Notes under the pieces: model-generated
What the model was told of the DNA's origin: nothing
What the model saw: the letters and a program-made list of their open reading frames with translations, nothing else
Databases searched by the model: none
Made by a program: the position numbers and the translations under genes
Origin: Sulfurovum sp.
Lineage (GTDB): Bacteria > Campylobacterota > Campylobacteria > Campylobacterales > Sulfurovaceae
Direction of reading: 5' to 3'
DNA length: 11,364 bases
NCBI GenBank assembly: GCA_021159425.1
Contig: JAGGRU010000342.1
Location: forward strand, 1 to 11,364
Shown: positions 1-9,300 of the stretch, one piece after another
Numbering within the stretch: position 1 is the stretch's first letter
Layout of the letters: every line of letters starts with the position of its first letter

Positions 1-1064
1 ATTTTTCTAAAACCGTACCAGTACAAAAGTGCACCGAGCGTCAGTACACCGGCAAAGTATGGCAGCAGATCAACAAATGCCGTGCCGCGGTAAAAGATAC
101 TTTCCGTTCCCTCTATATAGTATCTCAGAGGAGAAAAGAGAGAAAGTTTCTGAAACACCGGATGCATGGCATAGACCGGTGTCCAGGCACCACTGAGGAA
201 GATGAGCGGCATCATGATGACGATGGAGAGCTGTGCCACCTGCATGACATCTTTGGAGACAGCAGCAACAAAAAGCCCTATGCCGGCACTCGAAAATGCA
301 TAGAGAAAGGTCAGAAGCATAAAGGCCCAGAATGAACCGTTCATCGGGATATCAAAGGCTCCGAAAACGACAAATCCCAGCGAGATGACCGTCCCTGCCA
401 TGACGATGAGTACCTGTGAAATACTTTTTGCCAAAATGATGATCTTTGGGTTAACCGGCATCAAGAGCATAATATCCCAGGTTCCCTCCTCTTTTTCTTT
501 GACAAAAACGATCGCAGTAAGGATGATCACCAGCATTGTGATCAGCGAAAGCAGTTCGGTAAGCGCCATAAAAGAGTGGTTGTCCGCATTTTCATTGAAG
601 AGTTTATGTGTTTTAAACACAATGGGCAGATCCATCGTTTGAAAATCCATCACAATGCTCTGTATATAGGCCAGTGTCGTAAAGCTCTGGGAAGCAGCCG
701 TTGCATCGAGCAGCAGATTGAGCTGGGCATTTTTTCCCTGTCTGAAATCCTTTTCAAAATCAGGGTCGAACACCATACCGACGATCACCTCTTTGTTGAA
801 TATCGCCTGGCTCAGCGCTTTTTGGGAAAGAAATCTTTTTGGCACTGTGAATTCGGGCTTATGGAGACCGGAGAGTATCTTTTGGCTGATGCCTCCCCCG
901 GTCATATCTACATACCCTATGGTGACATTACGCGGTTTGATCTGTATCCCTTTACCCGCAACATAGATATCGAGCGTGAAGGAATAAAGTACTACTACAA
1001 CCAGCATTGTGGAGCGCAGAAAGCTGACAAGTTCTTTACCCAGGACGATCATAAAACTGCGCAT
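1..1064 (-). CDS. ABC-2 type permease, YbhR-like (3' end cut by window edge)
   Basis: This is the second membrane subunit of a YbhFSR-type ABC exporter and would pair with the permease just upstream. The frame is open for 354 codons from ATG at 1064 to the window edge. Relatives have about 370 residues, so only a short tail is missing. Predicted layout: N-terminal membrane helix about 18-34, a periplasmic domain about 40-165, then five helices near 170-188, 212-236, 245-268, 277-296 and 334-352. The cytoplasmic motif VKEKEEGT (188-195) is the glutamate-rich coupling segment of ABC-2 permeases, and SPLRYYIEG (311-319) is a typical C-terminal motif. The ATG overlaps the upstream TAA by one base (TAATG), behind a good AAGGAG, so translation is probably coupled. 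The substrate cannot be read from the sequence. I am confident of the family and less sure of one-to-one equivalence with YbhR. Confidence 0.9.
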   Translation of the reverse strand, partial: MRSFMIVLGKELVSFLRSTMLVVVVLYSFTLDIYVAGKGIQIKPRNVTIGYVDMTGGGISQKILSGLHKPEFTVPKRFLSQKALSQAIFNKEVIVGMVFDPDFEKDFRQGKNAQLNLLLDATAASQSFTTLAYIQSIVMDFQTMDLPIVFKTHKLFNENADNHSFMALTELLSLITMLVIILTAIVFVKEKEEGTWDIMLLMPVNPKIIILAKSISQVLIVMAGTVISLGFVVFGAFDIPMNGSFWAFMLLTFLYAFSSAGIGLFVAAVSKDVMQVAQLSIVIMMPLIFLSGAWTPVYAMHPVFQKLSLFSPLRYYIEGTESIFYRGTAFVDLLPYFAGVLTLGALLYWYGFRK

Positions 1065-2185
1065 TATTTCATCTCCTTTTTCAAAAGAAGCACTCCGCTT
1101 GTAAAAAAGAAGAGTAAAAACCCAAGCAATATAAGCAGGTAAAGTATGATCTTGGAAGAATCGATCCCCTGACCTATCAGAAAAGTATCATACAGAATAT
1201 GGTTGTAGTACATTACAGGGAACATGTGTGCTTCAATATAGGATTCCCCCTCCATTGAAGAGATCGGCATCAGCATCCCCGAATAGAGAAAACCCGGAAG
1301 GATCGTTACGACAACGGTCAACACCACCGCAACGATCTGTCTTTTGGTAATGACCGATATCAGCATACCTATAGAGAGGCTGATCAGGATATAGAGTTCA
1401 CTGGAGAGCCAGTAGAGCATGAAACTGCCTCTGAAAGGTACTTCGAAGAGATAAACAGCGATCAAAAACAGTATGAAAATATTGACTGAATGCAGTAAAA
1501 AGATCGGAAGCAGTTTTGCCAACAGAAATTCCCCTTTGCTGAGCGGTGAGGCATAAAAGTTGAAGATCGTTCCTTTCTCTTTCTCTTTGACAATCAGCAG
1601 TGCAGCCAAAATAGCCGGTGCGATAAGAAGTACCAACCCGATGAGACCCGGTACAATGGCATCTTCATCCCTCATTGCCTGATTGAAAAGTGCACGTGCA
1701 TTGAGTACGATCGTTCCTTTGGTCTGTAAACCCATACCGGCTGCCACTTCACCTGCCGCACTGAATATGGTGGCTTGTATATAGCTCTCTATTGTCGTTG
1801 CCCGTGTTGGGAATGCGGCATCCACAAAGACACCCAGTTCACTCTTTTGCCCGTGCAGCAGCCTCTTTTCAAAAGAGCTTGGGATAATAAGTATAGCATC
1901 TGTTTTTGCCTGTTTGATGGAGTGCAGTGCTTCTTTTTCACTCATTTGGGAAATGGTAGCATTGAAATATTTGGTATGTTCAAATTTGGAGACCAGCTGC
2001 ATAGAGTATTTGCTCTGATCATTGTCGATGATGAGAATTCTGGCATGGCTCACATCCATACGGATACCATAACCAAAGAGCAGTACGATCATCAGAGGCA
2101 TCAGATAGACCATGACGATCAGACGGGTACGCCAAAGCTCCATAAACTCTTTGACCATATAGGCTTTAATGGTGTTTATTTTCAT
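1064..2185 (-). CDS. ybhS: ABC-2 type permease, YbhS-like
   Basis: First membrane subunit of the ABC exporter, 373 residues, complete. Layout: membrane helix about 22-40 ending in FGYGIRMD (37-44), a hallmark of this permease family; a periplasmic domain about 45-175; then helices near 176-198, 222-246, 257-281, 285-305 and 345-368. The cytoplasmic coupling motif VKEKEKGT (199-206) follows the second helix, as expected for ABC-2 permeases. The start is the ATG overlapping the ATPase stop codon by four bases (ATGA). It is supported by AGGAG at 2192-2196, six bases upstream. With the next permease it would make a heterodimeric inner membrane channel driven by the fused ATPase. The YbhS assignment rests on the conserved FGYG motif, the length and the gene order ATPase-permease-permease. 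The substrate is unknown. Confidence 0.93.
   Translation of the reverse strand: MKINTIKAYMVKEFMELWRTRLIVMVYLMPLMIVLLFGYGIRMDVSHARILIIDNDQSKYSMQLVSKFEHTKYFNATISQMSEKEALHSIKQAKTDAILIIPSSFEKRLLHGQKSELGVFVDAAFPTRATTIESYIQATIFSAAGEVAAGMGLQTKGTIVLNARALFNQAMRDEDAIVPGLIGLVLLIAPAILAALLIVKEKEKGTIFNFYASPLSKGEFLLAKLLPIFLLHSVNIFILFLIAVYLFEVPFRGSFMLYWLSSELYILISLSIGMLISVITKRQIVAVVLTVVVTILPGFLYSGMLMPISSMEGESYIEAHMFPVMYYNHILYDTFLIGQGIDSSKIILYLLILLGFLLFFFTSGVLLLKKEMK
1073..1078 (-). promoter_or_regulatory. Shine-Dalgarno site of the YbhR-like permease
   Basis: On the minus strand this reads AAGGAG, eight bases before the ATG at 1064. It lies inside the last codons of the upstream permease gene. It fixes the start of the last gene in the window and shows that its translation begins within the tail of its neighbour. 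Confidence 0.75.
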
Positions 2186-3807
2186 TTTTCACTCCTGTAA
2201 TAGGTCAGGAAAATATCTTCAAATGTTTCAGCATTGGGGTTTGAGGTATAGAAGTTTGCAAGTGTATCATCGGCGATCTTCTTCCCTCCTTTGAGCAGTA
2301 CGACCCTGTCACAATACTCAGCTTCACTCATATAATGTGTCGTAATAAGAATGGAAATACCCCATTTCTCTTTCAGCTTTTTAAGTATTTCCCAGAACTG
2401 TGCCCGTGCGATCGTATCGACCCCTGATGTCGGCTCATCCAGAAAGAGGATCACCGGTTCATGCAGCAGTGCAGCCGCAATGGAAAAACGCTGATTGACC
2501 CCCAAAGGAAGAGACGTTGGAAGTTCATCCATATACTCTTCAAATCCGAGTTCTTTGGCATAGCGGCGAATGCGTTCAAGTGCTGTATTCATAGGAATTT
2601 TATGCATATTGGCAAAATAGAGGAGATTTTCCCGTACGGTCATATCTTTATAGAGGGCAAAATGCTGGCTGACATAGCCGATCTTCGATTTGAGACCTCG
2701 GCGGTCTTTCCCGCTTTGGATCGGTTTTCCAAGCAGCATAAGCTCTCCTTCATCTATGGGATAGAGCCCCAAAAGCATTTTGATAAAGGTGGTCTTCCCT
2801 GCTCCGTTGGCACCCAAAAGCCCCAGGATCTCACCCCGTTTGAGTTCCATATCAACATGGTCGTTGGCAACAAAATCTCCAAAATACTTGCTGATCCCTT
2901 TTGCTTCCATCACAATTTCCGGTATTTCCACCGCCTCACTTCTCTCTACCATCTCTATCTTTGACAGTGGCTTCTTCTTTTGGAGTGCATTGACAAAGAA
3001 GAGCCCTTCAAGTGTCGGTTCGGCAGGGGAGGCATTAAGTGCTTCAAGTGCGTAGGTTCTGCCGTCAAATGTAAGACACTCATTCTCAGGACACGGAACT
3101 TTTTCATAGACATAAGGACGAATGGAATCGATCAACTCTCCTGAAGTCCCCCTTGCGATGATCTCACCCTCATCAAAAAGCATCACCCTGTCCATTTTGG
3201 CAGCCTCCTGCATATAGGCGGTACTGACAAGAATAATGGAACCCTCTTCTTTTCTGATCGTATCGAGTATCTCCCAGAGTTCCAGACGGCTGAGTGGATC
3301 AACCCCTGTGGTAGGTTCATCAAGTATTAAAAGTTTGGGACGGTGCAGGAGTGTACAGATAAGAGAGAGTTTTTGCATCATCCCACCACTGAGCTTTCCT
3401 GCTTCCCTGTCGGTAAACGCACTCAAGCCTGCCATATGCAGTAGTCTGTCTCTGTATTTTTGGTAGGCATCATCCTGTTTAAGTCCACGAAGATCAGCAA
3501 AAAATTGCAAATGTTCTCCTACGGTAAGCGTATCATAAAGTACCAGGCCGATACCCTGAGGCATCAGCCCGATATGAGGTTTGATCTTCTCCGCCTCTTT
3601 GGGAGAGTGGTAAAGATGGCCATCATAAGTGATCTCCCCTTTAAAACGAAGTACACCTGCGATCGCATGCATCAACGAACTCTTCCCTGCTCCATCCGCA
3701 CCGATAAACCCAATGATCTCTCCGGAATTTGCATTGAGAGAAGCTTCTTTCAGCGCTACTTTCTTTTTGTATGAAACAGTGACATCTTTTACTTCAATAC
3801 CAGACAT
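2182..3807 (-). CDS. ybhF: ABC transporter ATPase with two fused nucleotide-binding domains, YbhF-like
   Basis: Cytoplasmic motor of the exporter, 541 residues. Domain 1 (about 4-225): Walker A GADGAGKS (36-43), signature LSGGM (139-143), Walker B LLILDE (159-164). At the switch position where ABC ATPases usually have histidine it has Ala197 (VSTAYM). A linker of about 70 residues follows. Domain 2 (about 298-515): Walker A GANGAGKT (332-339), a degenerate signature LPLGV (433-437), Walker B ILFLDE (453-458) and switch His491 (TTHYM). From memory, E. coli YbhF has the same asymmetry (STSYL in domain 1, LPLGF in domain 2), which supports the assignment. The ATG at 3807 is preferred because it overlaps the MFS stop (TGATG) and has GGGAG seven bases upstream. 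The frame is open to an ATG at 3912, but the extra 35 residues do not look like an ABC domain. The stop overlaps the next permease start by four bases. Confidence 0.95.
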   Translation of the reverse strand: MSGIEVKDVTVSYKKKVALKEASLNANSGEIIGFIGADGAGKSSLMHAIAGVLRFKGEITYDGHLYHSPKEAEKIKPHIGLMPQGIGLVLYDTLTVGEHLQFFADLRGLKQDDAYQKYRDRLLHMAGLSAFTDREAGKLSGGMMQKLSLICTLLHRPKLLILDEPTTGVDPLSRLELWEILDTIRKEEGSIILVSTAYMQEAAKMDRVMLFDEGEIIARGTSGELIDSIRPYVYEKVPCPENECLTFDGRTYALEALNASPAEPTLEGLFFVNALQKKKPLSKIEMVERSEAVEIPEIVMEAKGISKYFGDFVANDHVDMELKRGEILGLLGANGAGKTTFIKMLLGLYPIDEGELMLLGKPIQSGKDRRGLKSKIGYVSQHFALYKDMTVRENLLYFANMHKIPMNTALERIRRYAKELGFEEYMDELPTSLPLGVNQRFSIAAALLHEPVILFLDEPTSGVDTIARAQFWEILKKLKEKWGISILITTHYMSEAEYCDRVVLLKGGKKIADDTLANFYTSNPNAETFEDIFLTYYRSEK

Positions 3808-4955
3808 CAATCTTCTCCCAAAAAGAGAAAAGCAAAAAGAAGAAGCACTGTTCCGCCAAGGGAGAACACTATAGCACCGGATATACCGATATGTTCCCAC
3901 AGCATGCCGCAAACATAAGCTCCAGTTGCTCCAAAAAGTGCCACACCGGCATAAAAAAGACCATAGACAGAACCTCTATTGTCACTGTTCACAGAGATAT
4001 GTACCCGATTGGCATTCAATGAGATTACTGTAAAAAGCCCTAAAAAGGCATAAGCGATCCATGTCAACAGGGGTTTTTGTGCCAAAAGAAGAACTTGTGC
4101 TGTTATACCGCTTCCATAGGCAAGAAACAATACTTTTCTTACACCGATCCTGTCTATCAGTAGCCCGACAGGATAACTGACAAGTGTCTGCACAGCTGTC
4201 GAAACAACAAAGAGAAGAGGAATAATGGCAATAGCGATGCCCACACTTTTTGCCTGCATCGTGAAGAAAGCTTCGTTAAAAAGAAAAAAGATGAAGATGA
4301 AATAGAACAAAAGTGACTTGACCGTTGCTTTGTCTCTTTTGGTAAAAGTAAAATCCAGTTTGGAAAAAGAGTCTTTTTTCTGTATATCTTTAACGAAAAA
4401 AGCCACCAGCACCAGACCGATGAGTCCAGGCACAAGCGTAGCATAAAAGATGTTTCGCATCACTGCTTCACTCTGACCGAAATACCACAACAGCCCAAAA
4501 AGGATCAGTGTACCGCTCAATTCTCCGGCGACATCCATCGTCTTGTGAAATCCGAAAGTCTTTCCTGAAGCATTTGCCTTGCTGTACTCGGAGATCATCA
4601 GATCTTTGGGAGCAGAACGCAATCCTTTTCCCACCCTTTCCAGTGCTTTCAACCCTGCGATGCTCTTGTATCCGTAGCTGAGTCCAATGAGAGGTTTAGA
4701 GATAGCAGAGAGGGCATAACCTCCTACAACCAGAGGTTTGACAATGCCGTAACGGTCGGAAATGTATCCGGAGACCAGACGCAGGGCATACGATACAAAA
4801 GTAGCCACAGCAACAACAATACCCAGTTTATCTACACCTTCATGCAGTACCACAACGATAAAAATAGGCAGGATAGGGTTGATCATGGCAGATGCCATAT
4901 CGGTAAAAAAACTTACCCATCCCAGCATCACGACATTTTTATCAATATTTTTCAT
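3807..4955 (-). CDS. Major facilitator superfamily transporter inside the ABC exporter cluster
   Basis: A 382-residue inner membrane protein, hydrophobic throughout, in the usual range for a 12-helix MFS carrier. The loop between helices 2 and 3 carries the MFS motif A form GYISDRYG (63-70), with a related copy LLIDRIGVRK (265-274) in the second half, consistent with the internal two-fold repeat. The segment ERVGKGLRSAPKDLM (106-120) followed by GFHKTMD (135-141) places it in a widespread but poorly characterised MFS subfamily with ERxGKGxRxAPRD and FGFHRAMD signatures. It would be a proton-coupled or facilitated carrier of unknown substrate. The start overlaps the adaptor stop by four bases (ATGA) with no clear Shine-Dalgarno, so translation probably depends on coupling. 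The stop shares one base with the ATPase start. An MFS gene is not part of the E. coli ybhGFSR layout, so its role here is open. Confidence 0.93.
   Translation of the reverse strand: MKNIDKNVVMLGWVSFFTDMASAMINPILPIFIVVVLHEGVDKLGIVVAVATFVSYALRLVSGYISDRYGIVKPLVVGGYALSAISKPLIGLSYGYKSIAGLKALERVGKGLRSAPKDLMISEYSKANASGKTFGFHKTMDVAGELSGTLILFGLLWYFGQSEAVMRNIFYATLVPGLIGLVLVAFFVKDIQKKDSFSKLDFTFTKRDKATVKSLLFYFIFIFFLFNEAFFTMQAKSVGIAIAIIPLLFVVSTAVQTLVSYPVGLLIDRIGVRKVLFLAYGSGITAQVLLLAQKPLLTWIAYAFLGLFTVISLNANRVHISVNSDNRGSVYGLFYAGVALFGATGAYVCGMLWEHIGISGAIVFSLGGTVLLLFAFLFLGED
3815..3819 (-). promoter_or_regulatory. Shine-Dalgarno site that sets the ATPase start
   Basis: On the minus strand this reads GGGAG, seven bases before the ATG at 3807, inside the last codons of the MFS gene. 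It supports the 541-residue ATPase rather than a version starting at 3912. Confidence 0.75.
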
Positions 4956-6109
4956 AGCTCAGGCAACGCATCCAATGACTCCGGCAATCCTTCACCATCC
5001 ATACTGATGACACCAATAGCGGGAATACCCAGTTTAAGCAGAGTATCTACCTTTAAGGGTTTGAGATGCACTGCATAGACACGTTGAATACGGTCACTCC
5101 GGACACTGACCTCTTTGGGAGTGAACTCTGCCTGCTGGGCTATATTGACCACTTTTGCAGCAATGGGACGGTCAGGATCAGCATCCAGGAAGATCTCCGC
5201 TTTATCACCCAGTTCGATCTTTCCGTTCTGCAGGGTATCGACAAAGATCTTAAGATAAAGAGAATGAGGGTCTATCAGTGTTGCTACCGGCATTCCCGCG
5301 CCGATCACTTCACCGACATTCGCGATCTTTTCCACCACATATCCGTCTACCGGTGATCTTAACGTCATCTCTTCAAGCATAGCTTCAACACCACTCTTTG
5401 ATGCTTCCAGTGCAGCGATACCTTCTTTAAGAGATGCGAGCATATTTGCCAAAGCCTGCAAATTTTTTTGTGAGACTTTTGCTTCTTCCATTCCAGCTTT
5501 GGAAAGTTCGATCATTGCAGTGATCTGTACTTTCTTCTCTTTGAGCGCTTCAAGCCTGTCATGTTCAGTATCCATTTTCAACTGTGCCAGTTCATGACTG
5601 TGAGGGTCTATTGCACGGGTTTTATAGAGGGTTTTACTGCGATCAAAGTCCCTTTTGGCTTGTTCGTACACACGCTTTTGTACTTCGATATTTTTTAACA
5701 ACTCTTTAAACTGTGACTGATTGGCTGTAAGCTGATCTTTCGCTTTTTCAAGCCCAAGAGGGATCGTCTTTTTTGCTATCTCCAATTCCACTTTTTTGGC
5801 TTCAAAAACCTCTTTCTGTGCTCTTATCTGTGCCTCTATCTGTGTTTTTTGCGCTTGCTGTTCTGCACTTTTGAGTATGGCTATGACCATATCTTTTTTA
5901 ACAACAGTGCCGTCTTCTACCGTGATCGTTTCCAGCCTGCCCGGATATTTGGTATTGAGATTGATCAGGTCACCGTCCATACGCCCTGTTCCCTGCAGCA
6001 GGTTTTCAGGCAATGTTTTGGGATGCAGGGTTTTCCAAATCATCACACTCGCTATACCGACCAGCACTGCCAGCACGATCCCCATCCAGTATTTTTTCAC
6101 TATTTGCAT
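4952..6109 (-). CDS. ybhG: HlyD-family membrane fusion adaptor, YbhG-like
   Basis: Periplasmic adaptor expected to link the ABC permeases to an outer membrane channel, 385 residues. One membrane anchor at about 8-26, no lipobox. The first half of the lipoyl-like domain is about 50-80 (PGRLETITVEDGTVVKKD). A long helical hairpin follows, about 82-247, rich in K, E, Q and A. The second lipoyl half is about 248-280 (LRSPVDGYVVEKIANVGE) and the beta-barrel follows. AEFTPKEV (327-334) is a motif I associate with the YbhG/YhiI branch. It is longer than E. coli YbhG (about 330), mostly through the hairpin. It starts 19 bases after the DUF2164 stop, with AAAGGT at 6115-6120, five bases from the ATG. 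Its position at the head of the MFS-ATPase-permease run marks it as the ABC adaptor. An EmrA-like role serving the MFS carrier is an alternative or additional possibility. Confidence 0.92.
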   Translation of the reverse strand: MQIVKKYWMGIVLAVLVGIASVMIWKTLHPKTLPENLLQGTGRMDGDLINLNTKYPGRLETITVEDGTVVKKDMVIAILKSAEQQAQKTQIEAQIRAQKEVFEAKKVELEIAKKTIPLGLEKAKDQLTANQSQFKELLKNIEVQKRVYEQAKRDFDRSKTLYKTRAIDPHSHELAQLKMDTEHDRLEALKEKKVQITAMIELSKAGMEEAKVSQKNLQALANMLASLKEGIAALEASKSGVEAMLEEMTLRSPVDGYVVEKIANVGEVIGAGMPVATLIDPHSLYLKIFVDTLQNGKIELGDKAEIFLDADPDRPIAAKVVNIAQQAEFTPKEVSVRSDRIQRVYAVHLKPLKVDTLLKLGIPAIGVISMDGEGLPESLDALPEL

Positions 6110-6128
6110 CGTTTACCTTTATTCCAGA
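6110..6128 (-). other. Longest intergenic gap (19 bases) between the two transport modules
   Basis: This is the largest non-coding interval in the window. It contains the AAAGGT ribosome site of the adaptor gene (6115-6120) and nothing else I can identify. It is too short for a promoter plus operator or for an intrinsic terminator. I see no stem-loop followed by a T run. It supports co-transcription of the RND and ABC modules. Confidence 0.6.
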
Positions 6129-6374
6129 TTATGCGATCGGCTCTTCCATTGTATAGAGTACCTCTTTCAATGTATCCATTTGAGAGTCCATCGCTCCCTG
6201 TGCATCCTGCAGTCCATGATTGTAAAAATAGGGGCCGATCTCTTTTCCGAAAAATTCCAGAAGGAACTCCGCATCGAACTGCCCTATCTCTTCTCCCAGT
6301 TCTCTATTGAAATAGTGTTTTATTTTATACACTATATGCATTTTCTGCTCTTTGGTAAATTCTATATTTTTCAT
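6129..6374 (-). CDS. DUF2164 family small protein
   Basis: An 81-residue soluble acidic protein with no signal peptide or membrane segment. The core GEEIGQFDAEFLLEFFGKEI followed by GPYFYNHGLQDAQ (about 27-59) fits the DUF2164 family, small bacterial proteins of unknown function with a conserved GP-x-(x)-YN-x(4)-DA type motif. This family call is from recognition of the motif, not a search. The ATG overlaps the RND pump stop by four bases (ATGA), and the adaptor gene begins 19 bases after its stop. The Shine-Dalgarno is weak (GAAG-like), so translation is likely coupled to the pump. Conserved sequence features and exact gene packing argue that this short frame is real. Nothing in the sequence shows DNA binding or enzymatic residues, and I assign no function. 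Confidence 0.87.
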   Translation of the reverse strand: MKNIEFTKEQKMHIVYKIKHYFNRELGEEIGQFDAEFLLEFFGKEIGPYFYNHGLQDAQGAMDSQMDTLKEVLYTMEEPIA

Positions 6375-9300
6375 TCTTCTATTCTTCCCTCGTACCTTTT
6401 ACGCAACCATCTGTCCACAGGGTTGATAAATCGGTACATCACAGGAACCACAAGCAGTGTCAAGACCATGGAAGACAAAAGCCCTCCGATGATTGAAATT
6501 GCCATTGGGGCATTTGTCTCGCTTCCCAGTCCTGTTCCAAAAGCCAGTGGCAGCATAGCAAATATCATAGCCACCGTTGTCATAAGAATCGGTCTAAGTC
6601 TTTTTTCTCCGGCTTCCAGCAAAGCTTCATCGGCACTTTTTCCTCTCTCCATCGCACCATTGGCAAAATCTACTAACAGAACGGCATTTTTCCCAACCAT
6701 TCCCATCAGAAGCATAAAGCCGATCATAACAAAGAGAGAAAATTGTAATCCACTTAGATACAGAGCCAACATTACCCCAATAATACTTAATGGCAATGCC
6801 ATCATAATGATGATCGGCTGAATAAGCGACTCATATAAAATGGCTAAAATAATGAACATGAGGATGACGGAAAGCCCAAGTGCTGCTCCAAATGCTTTGC
6901 CTGTTTTTTCCATCTCTTCAGCAAATCCTGTGAATCTATAAGCAACACCTTCGGGCAGAAGTTCATCAATTCCCTCTCGTGTATACCCTACAGCACCACC
7001 CAGATCAAGACCAAAGAGATCGGCATAAACCATCACTTGTCTCTGTCTGTCAAAGTGGTTTATCGCAGCAAGGGCAGTAGAGTTTGAAAACTCTACCAAA
7101 CCGTCAAGATAGACTAACTGACCATTTGCCGCTTTTAGCTGTATCTTTTTGATATCCTCAATAGAAACTCTATCATTATCTGGAAATCTCAAGGTAATAT
7201 TGTACTGTTTACCCTTCTCTTCAAAGTAGGATATCTCCAGATCACTTGAAAACGCTGTTGAAATAGCATTGGCAATTTGCGAAGCTGAGATGCCTAATCT
7301 GTTGGCATTGGTTCTTAAGATATTGATATCGATTTGAGGTTTACCATCATCAAGGTTTGTATCAACATCCACAAATCCTTTTTTCTTTTTTAGATAATCT
7401 GTCAAATTTTTTGCAGCCACTTTCAAATCTTTAAATGAGTCAGATTTTAAAACGATTTGAAAAGGTACAGATACCCCTGTACCCTTAATGGCAGGGATAG
7501 CCGCTGCTGTAATAAACATATCTTTTTTAAAGGGCTCCAACTCACCTCGAAAGTTTTGAATGATCTGCTCTTGATTGAGTGTTCTCTCTTTTCTGTCACT
7601 CAGTTTTACATAAATTTTGGATTTGTGTTTCTCCCCGGCGGTGTTGTAACCGACATTTAAAATAGTGTAGAGTACATTTTCATTTTTTCTCACCATATCT
7701 TCTACAACTTTTGACTTTTTTATCATCTCTTCGAGTGAAACAGAGGCATCTGCTTTTAAAAATATTTCAAACTCTCCTTTATCCTCTTTAGGTATAAAAT
7801 CCATACCAATTTTGGGAAAGAGAGAGAGTGAACCGAAAAATACAGCAAAGACCAGGATCAGAGTAATGATCTTAAATCTAAGTACCAGTTTTAAAGTAAC
7901 ATCATACATCTTTTCCAAACCTTTAAATAGTGGTTCAGTAAGATCGTAAAATTTACTCTCTCCTTTATGTAAAACCCTTGCACTTAAACTTGGAATAAAA
8001 CTAAGTGCTACGGTATAGGAAATAATAACGGCAAATCCTACTGTCATGGCAAAACTCTCAAAGAACTTTCCTACAATTCCGGACATAAATGAAACAGGAA
8101 CAAACACAGCCAATAACATCATAGCAATTGCCAAGATCGTAAATGCCATCTCCTTAGTTCCCTCTACGGCTGCTTCAAATTTACCCATACCAGCTTCGAG
8201 TTTTTTATAGATATTTTCAATAACAACAATAGCATCATCGATAATAATACCTATAGACAAAGTAAGCCCTATCAAAGTCATCTTATTGAGTTCAAATCCC
8301 ATATAATCCATCAAGGCAAACGTACCAAAGATAGAGACAGGAATAGACAAAGCAGATACTAAAGTAATGGTCATATTTCGTAAAAAGAAAAAGATAATAA
8401 TAATAGCCAGGAATGCCCCGTAAATAAGATCAAACTTTACATGTTCTAGCGAATTTACGATAAAAGGAGAAGTATCATTCATAGTTTTCACTTCAAATCT
8501 ATCCCCTGCTAATTTTTCAAGCTCAGGTAGCGAATCTTTTACTTTTTGAACAATATCGATGGTATTGGTTCCTGAAATTTTTTGCACTTCAAGCATCACA
8601 CCCTCAACACCGTTAAAGGAGGCATAACTCTTGGCATCACTTAAGCTGTCTTTTACAGTGGCAATATCTTTGAGCTTGATATTGTCTTTGATCGTGATAT
8701 TTTCCAACTCCTCTACAGACAAAGCATCTGCTTTGGTTTTTAGTGTAAACTCTTTGGTTGAGGAAACGAGTTTACCACCGCCGATTTTTACATTTTCACG
8801 TGCTACGATCTGATTCAGTTCGGTGACAGTGATCCCAAATTTATTGAGCAGGTTTGGATTTGGAAAGATCTTGATCTCTCTATCTTTGTACCCTATGATC
8901 TTGATAGCCCCTACGCCATTGATCTTTTGCAGTTTTGGTTTCACTTTTTCATCGGCGAAAAGCATCAGGTTTTTGATACTGTCATTTTTAGCAGTTAAAA
9001 ATACATTGATGACCGAAGCGCCGCCAATATCGAGTTTAGAGACCAGTGGTGTTTTGGCATCACGGGGTAAAATAACTGCAGCCACTTTATCTCTTACATC
9101 ATTGGTTGCTTCGTTAATATCACGTTCTAAAAAGAACTTGACCATCACAACAGAGATACCCTCAGAACTTGTTGAAGTAATACTGTCGATCCCCCCAATT
9201 CGTGAAATTGCCTCTTCTATTTTGTCTGTTACCTGCGATTCGATCGTACTTGCTTCTGCTCCAGGATAGACAGTCTGTACCGTAACCATAGGAAAATCTA

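Noticed and set aside
576..1142. A 188-codon open frame on the plus strand
   Set aside because: It lies opposite the two ABC-2 permease genes, whose products have clear family motifs. Its own translation resembles no family I know.
3808..3912. A 35-residue N-terminal extension of the ABC ATPase from an ATG at 3912
   Set aside because: The extension overlaps the MFS C-terminus in another frame and lacks ABC domain features. The ATG at 3807 has a good GGGAG site and a TGATG stop-start overlap.
4157..4444. A 95-codon minus-strand frame within the MFS gene
   Set aside because: It is an alternative frame of the MFS coding sequence with low-complexity serine and phenylalanine content and no start signal.
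4902..4917. A short inverted repeat GGTAA...TTACC that could be a terminator stem
   Set aside because: The arms are only five bases, it lies inside the MFS 5' coding region, and no T run follows on the transcribed strand.
5796..6821. A 341-codon open frame on the plus strand
   Set aside because: It is antisense to the ends of three minus-strand genes (YbhG-like adaptor, DUF2164, RND pump) that match known families and pack together exactly. The frame shows no recognisable domain and is a mirror of real coding sequence.
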